Source: Leptospira weilii serovar Ranarum str. ICFT (lineage in GTDB: Bacteria; Spirochaetota; Leptospiria; Leptospirales; Leptospiraceae). From it: a DNA stretch of 37,514 bases. The notes under the pieces are model-generated. The model was not told the origin of the DNA. It did not search any database and worked only from the letters and a program-made list of their open reading frames with translations. The DNA lies in contig NZ_AOHC02000056.1 of the NCBI RefSeq assembly GCF_000332415.1, positions 1 through 37,514 on the forward strand, read 5' to 3'. A program made the translations under genes and the position numbers. This document shows positions 36,384 through 37,514 of this stretch, in pieces (within the stretch, counting starts at the first letter, position 1; each line of letters starts with the position of its first letter).

Positions 36384-36821
36384 ATGGTTCAATATATAGA
36401 AACAAGCGTGATTCTTTCCTTAGTTTTTGAAGACAATTTTTATGATAAGGCGGCATTCATTTGGAATAAACCGGCGGAAAAAACGAGCTCTATATTGACT
36501 TCTATTGAAGGGCTAATTGTATTGAGACGCTACTTTAAAAACCAAAGGAAATCGCTACCAAGTAATTGGATTTCCAAACAAGAGAAAAAATTAAAGGAAC
36601 TTCTTTCTGAATGCAATTTAGTCAGAGTTGATGAACGAATTGAGTCGATTATAACAATCAAAAAAGATATTTCCGATTGCCGTTCTTTAGATGGAATTCA
36701 CGTTGCCACCGCGATATACTTAAAAGAGATATTTCGATTACCAAATTTTATATTTAATAGTTTTGACAATCGGGTAATCAAGGTTGCCGAAAAACTGGGC
36801 TTAAAACAATACACCGTCTAA
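36384..36821 (+). CDS. PIN-domain ribonuclease toxin (VapC-type)
   Basis: 145 residues. The PIN motifs are YIETSVIL (Glu6 where most have Asp), SIEGL (Glu42), SLDGIHVATA (Asp103) and FNSFDNRVIKVAEKLGL (Asp128), so the four acidic positions are filled, one conservatively. VapC toxins are Mg-dependent RNases that cut tRNA or rRNA. No clear ribosome site precedes the ATG; translation is probably coupled to the antitoxin, six bases upstream. The pair is more AT-rich than its surroundings, fitting horizontal gain. Confidence 0.85.
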   Translation: MVQYIETSVILSLVFEDNFYDKAAFIWNKPAEKTSSILTSIEGLIVLRRYFKNQRKSLPSNWISKQEKKLKELLSECNLVRVDERIESIITIKKDISDCRSLDGIHVATAIYLKEIFRLPNFIFNSFDNRVIKVAEKLGLKQYTV

Positions 36822-36849
36822 TTCCCGATATCGAATTCAATTACGGGAA
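36822..36849 (+). terminator. Possible hairpin after the toxin gene
   Basis: TTCCCG (36822-36827) and CGGGAA (36844-36849) pair across a 16-base loop immediately after the toxin stop, with a short T-rich stretch after. Weak but well placed. Confidence 0.35.
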
Positions 36850-37221
<372 letters not shown>

Positions 37222-37500
37222 ATGAACAGTCAAGAAGTCAAGTATGTAGGAATTGATTATGGTAAAAAAAGTTTAGAGGTAGTTCGAATCAATTCGGAGA
37301 ACTCGCTCGAACGTCGACAATTCAGCACAACGGAAAGCGGAATTAACAATTTATTAAAATGGTTAACGTCGAACGATATCGTAGGCCTGGAAGCAGGATC
37401 TCAATCTTTTAGAATTGCAAAATCAATACTAAACAAAGGAGTTCAAGTAATTGTTTTGAATCCCGGAGACTTAGCAACATTTATCAATCTTTGAAAAAGA
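37222..37500 (+). pseudogene. IS110-family transposase, frameshifted and truncated start
   Basis: ATG 37222 follows AGGAG (37210-37214). The RuvC-like N-terminus is present: [15 protein letters not shown] (Asp12) and [19 protein letters not shown] (Glu57), the first two acidic residues of the DEDD set, then [12 protein letters not shown] one-base loss near 37478 shifts the frame into a stop at 37492; in the other frame IYQSLKKTD, the expected IS110 continuation, is seen. After that the sequence changes to ACTAGGTGT and the window ends. The C-terminal serine domain is absent. It cannot make an active transposase. Confidence 0.8.
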
Positions 37501-37514
37501 CTGATACTAGGTGT

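Overview
The window looks like a chromosomal piece of a pathogenic Leptospira (spirochaete). The evidence is a FliK-FlgD-FlgE hook cluster whose cysteine-free FlgE carries the Lys and Ser positions reported for Leptospira hook cross-linking, many lax-lipobox lipoproteins, a PDDEXK (Rpn-type) nuclease with an EKG-rich tandem repeat, decayed ParA/ParB genes, a Phd-VapC pair and an IS110-type element. By eye (not counted) the base composition is less AT-rich than L. interrogans, so the borgpetersenii/santarosai/weilii side of the genus is my guess.

Layout. 1-3.7 kb is an accessory, decaying zone: a MITE-like repeat, remnants of a plasmid/phage-type partition module (parA, parB and a coiled-coil gene, all frame-damaged), an Rpn nuclease gene with an 11-unit 12-bp repeat and a strong internal translation start, and a second, inverted MITE-like copy. 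3.9-8.7 kb holds a SNF2 helicase, two small TRL-like lipoproteins, a membrane protein with a zinc-finger anti-sigma motif and a MORN-repeat protein. 9.0-24.2 kb is one minus-strand, eight-gene, tightly packed export operon: TolC-like channel, nine-repeat Ig-like protein, two further envelope lipoproteins, membrane fusion protein, two different RND subunits and a small polytopic membrane protein. Its first 125 bp are repeated just beyond its last gene, and an intrinsic terminator lies in its leader. 24.6-28.7 kb carries a phage-type repressor with operator and several unrecognised small genes. 28.7-29.7 kb is a repeat cluster. 29.7-35.7 kb is the hook operon followed by a GAF/HD-GYP c-di-GMP phosphodiesterase. 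36.0-37.5 kb carries an apparently leaderless Phd-VapC system and the structured 5' region plus broken start of an IS110 transposase.

How parts work together. FliK, FlgD and FlgE measure, cap and form the flagellar hook; the HD-GYP protein may tie c-di-GMP to the same locus. The export operon can span both membranes: the TolC channel, fusion protein and an RND1/RND2 pump form the conduit, while the Ig-like and two other lipoproteins are candidate cargo or accessories. RND2 lacks the TM4 acidic residues, so a mixed pump with one energised and one structural subunit is likely.

Best leads: the Rpn gene with a probable intragenic antitoxin start; the MITE family with a compensated hairpin; the RND operon with leader terminator and flanking direct repeat; the IS110 5' region as a probable bridge RNA; the leaderless antitoxin promoter. 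Both window ends read outward into the same 11 bases, suggesting the segment is bounded by copies of one repeat.
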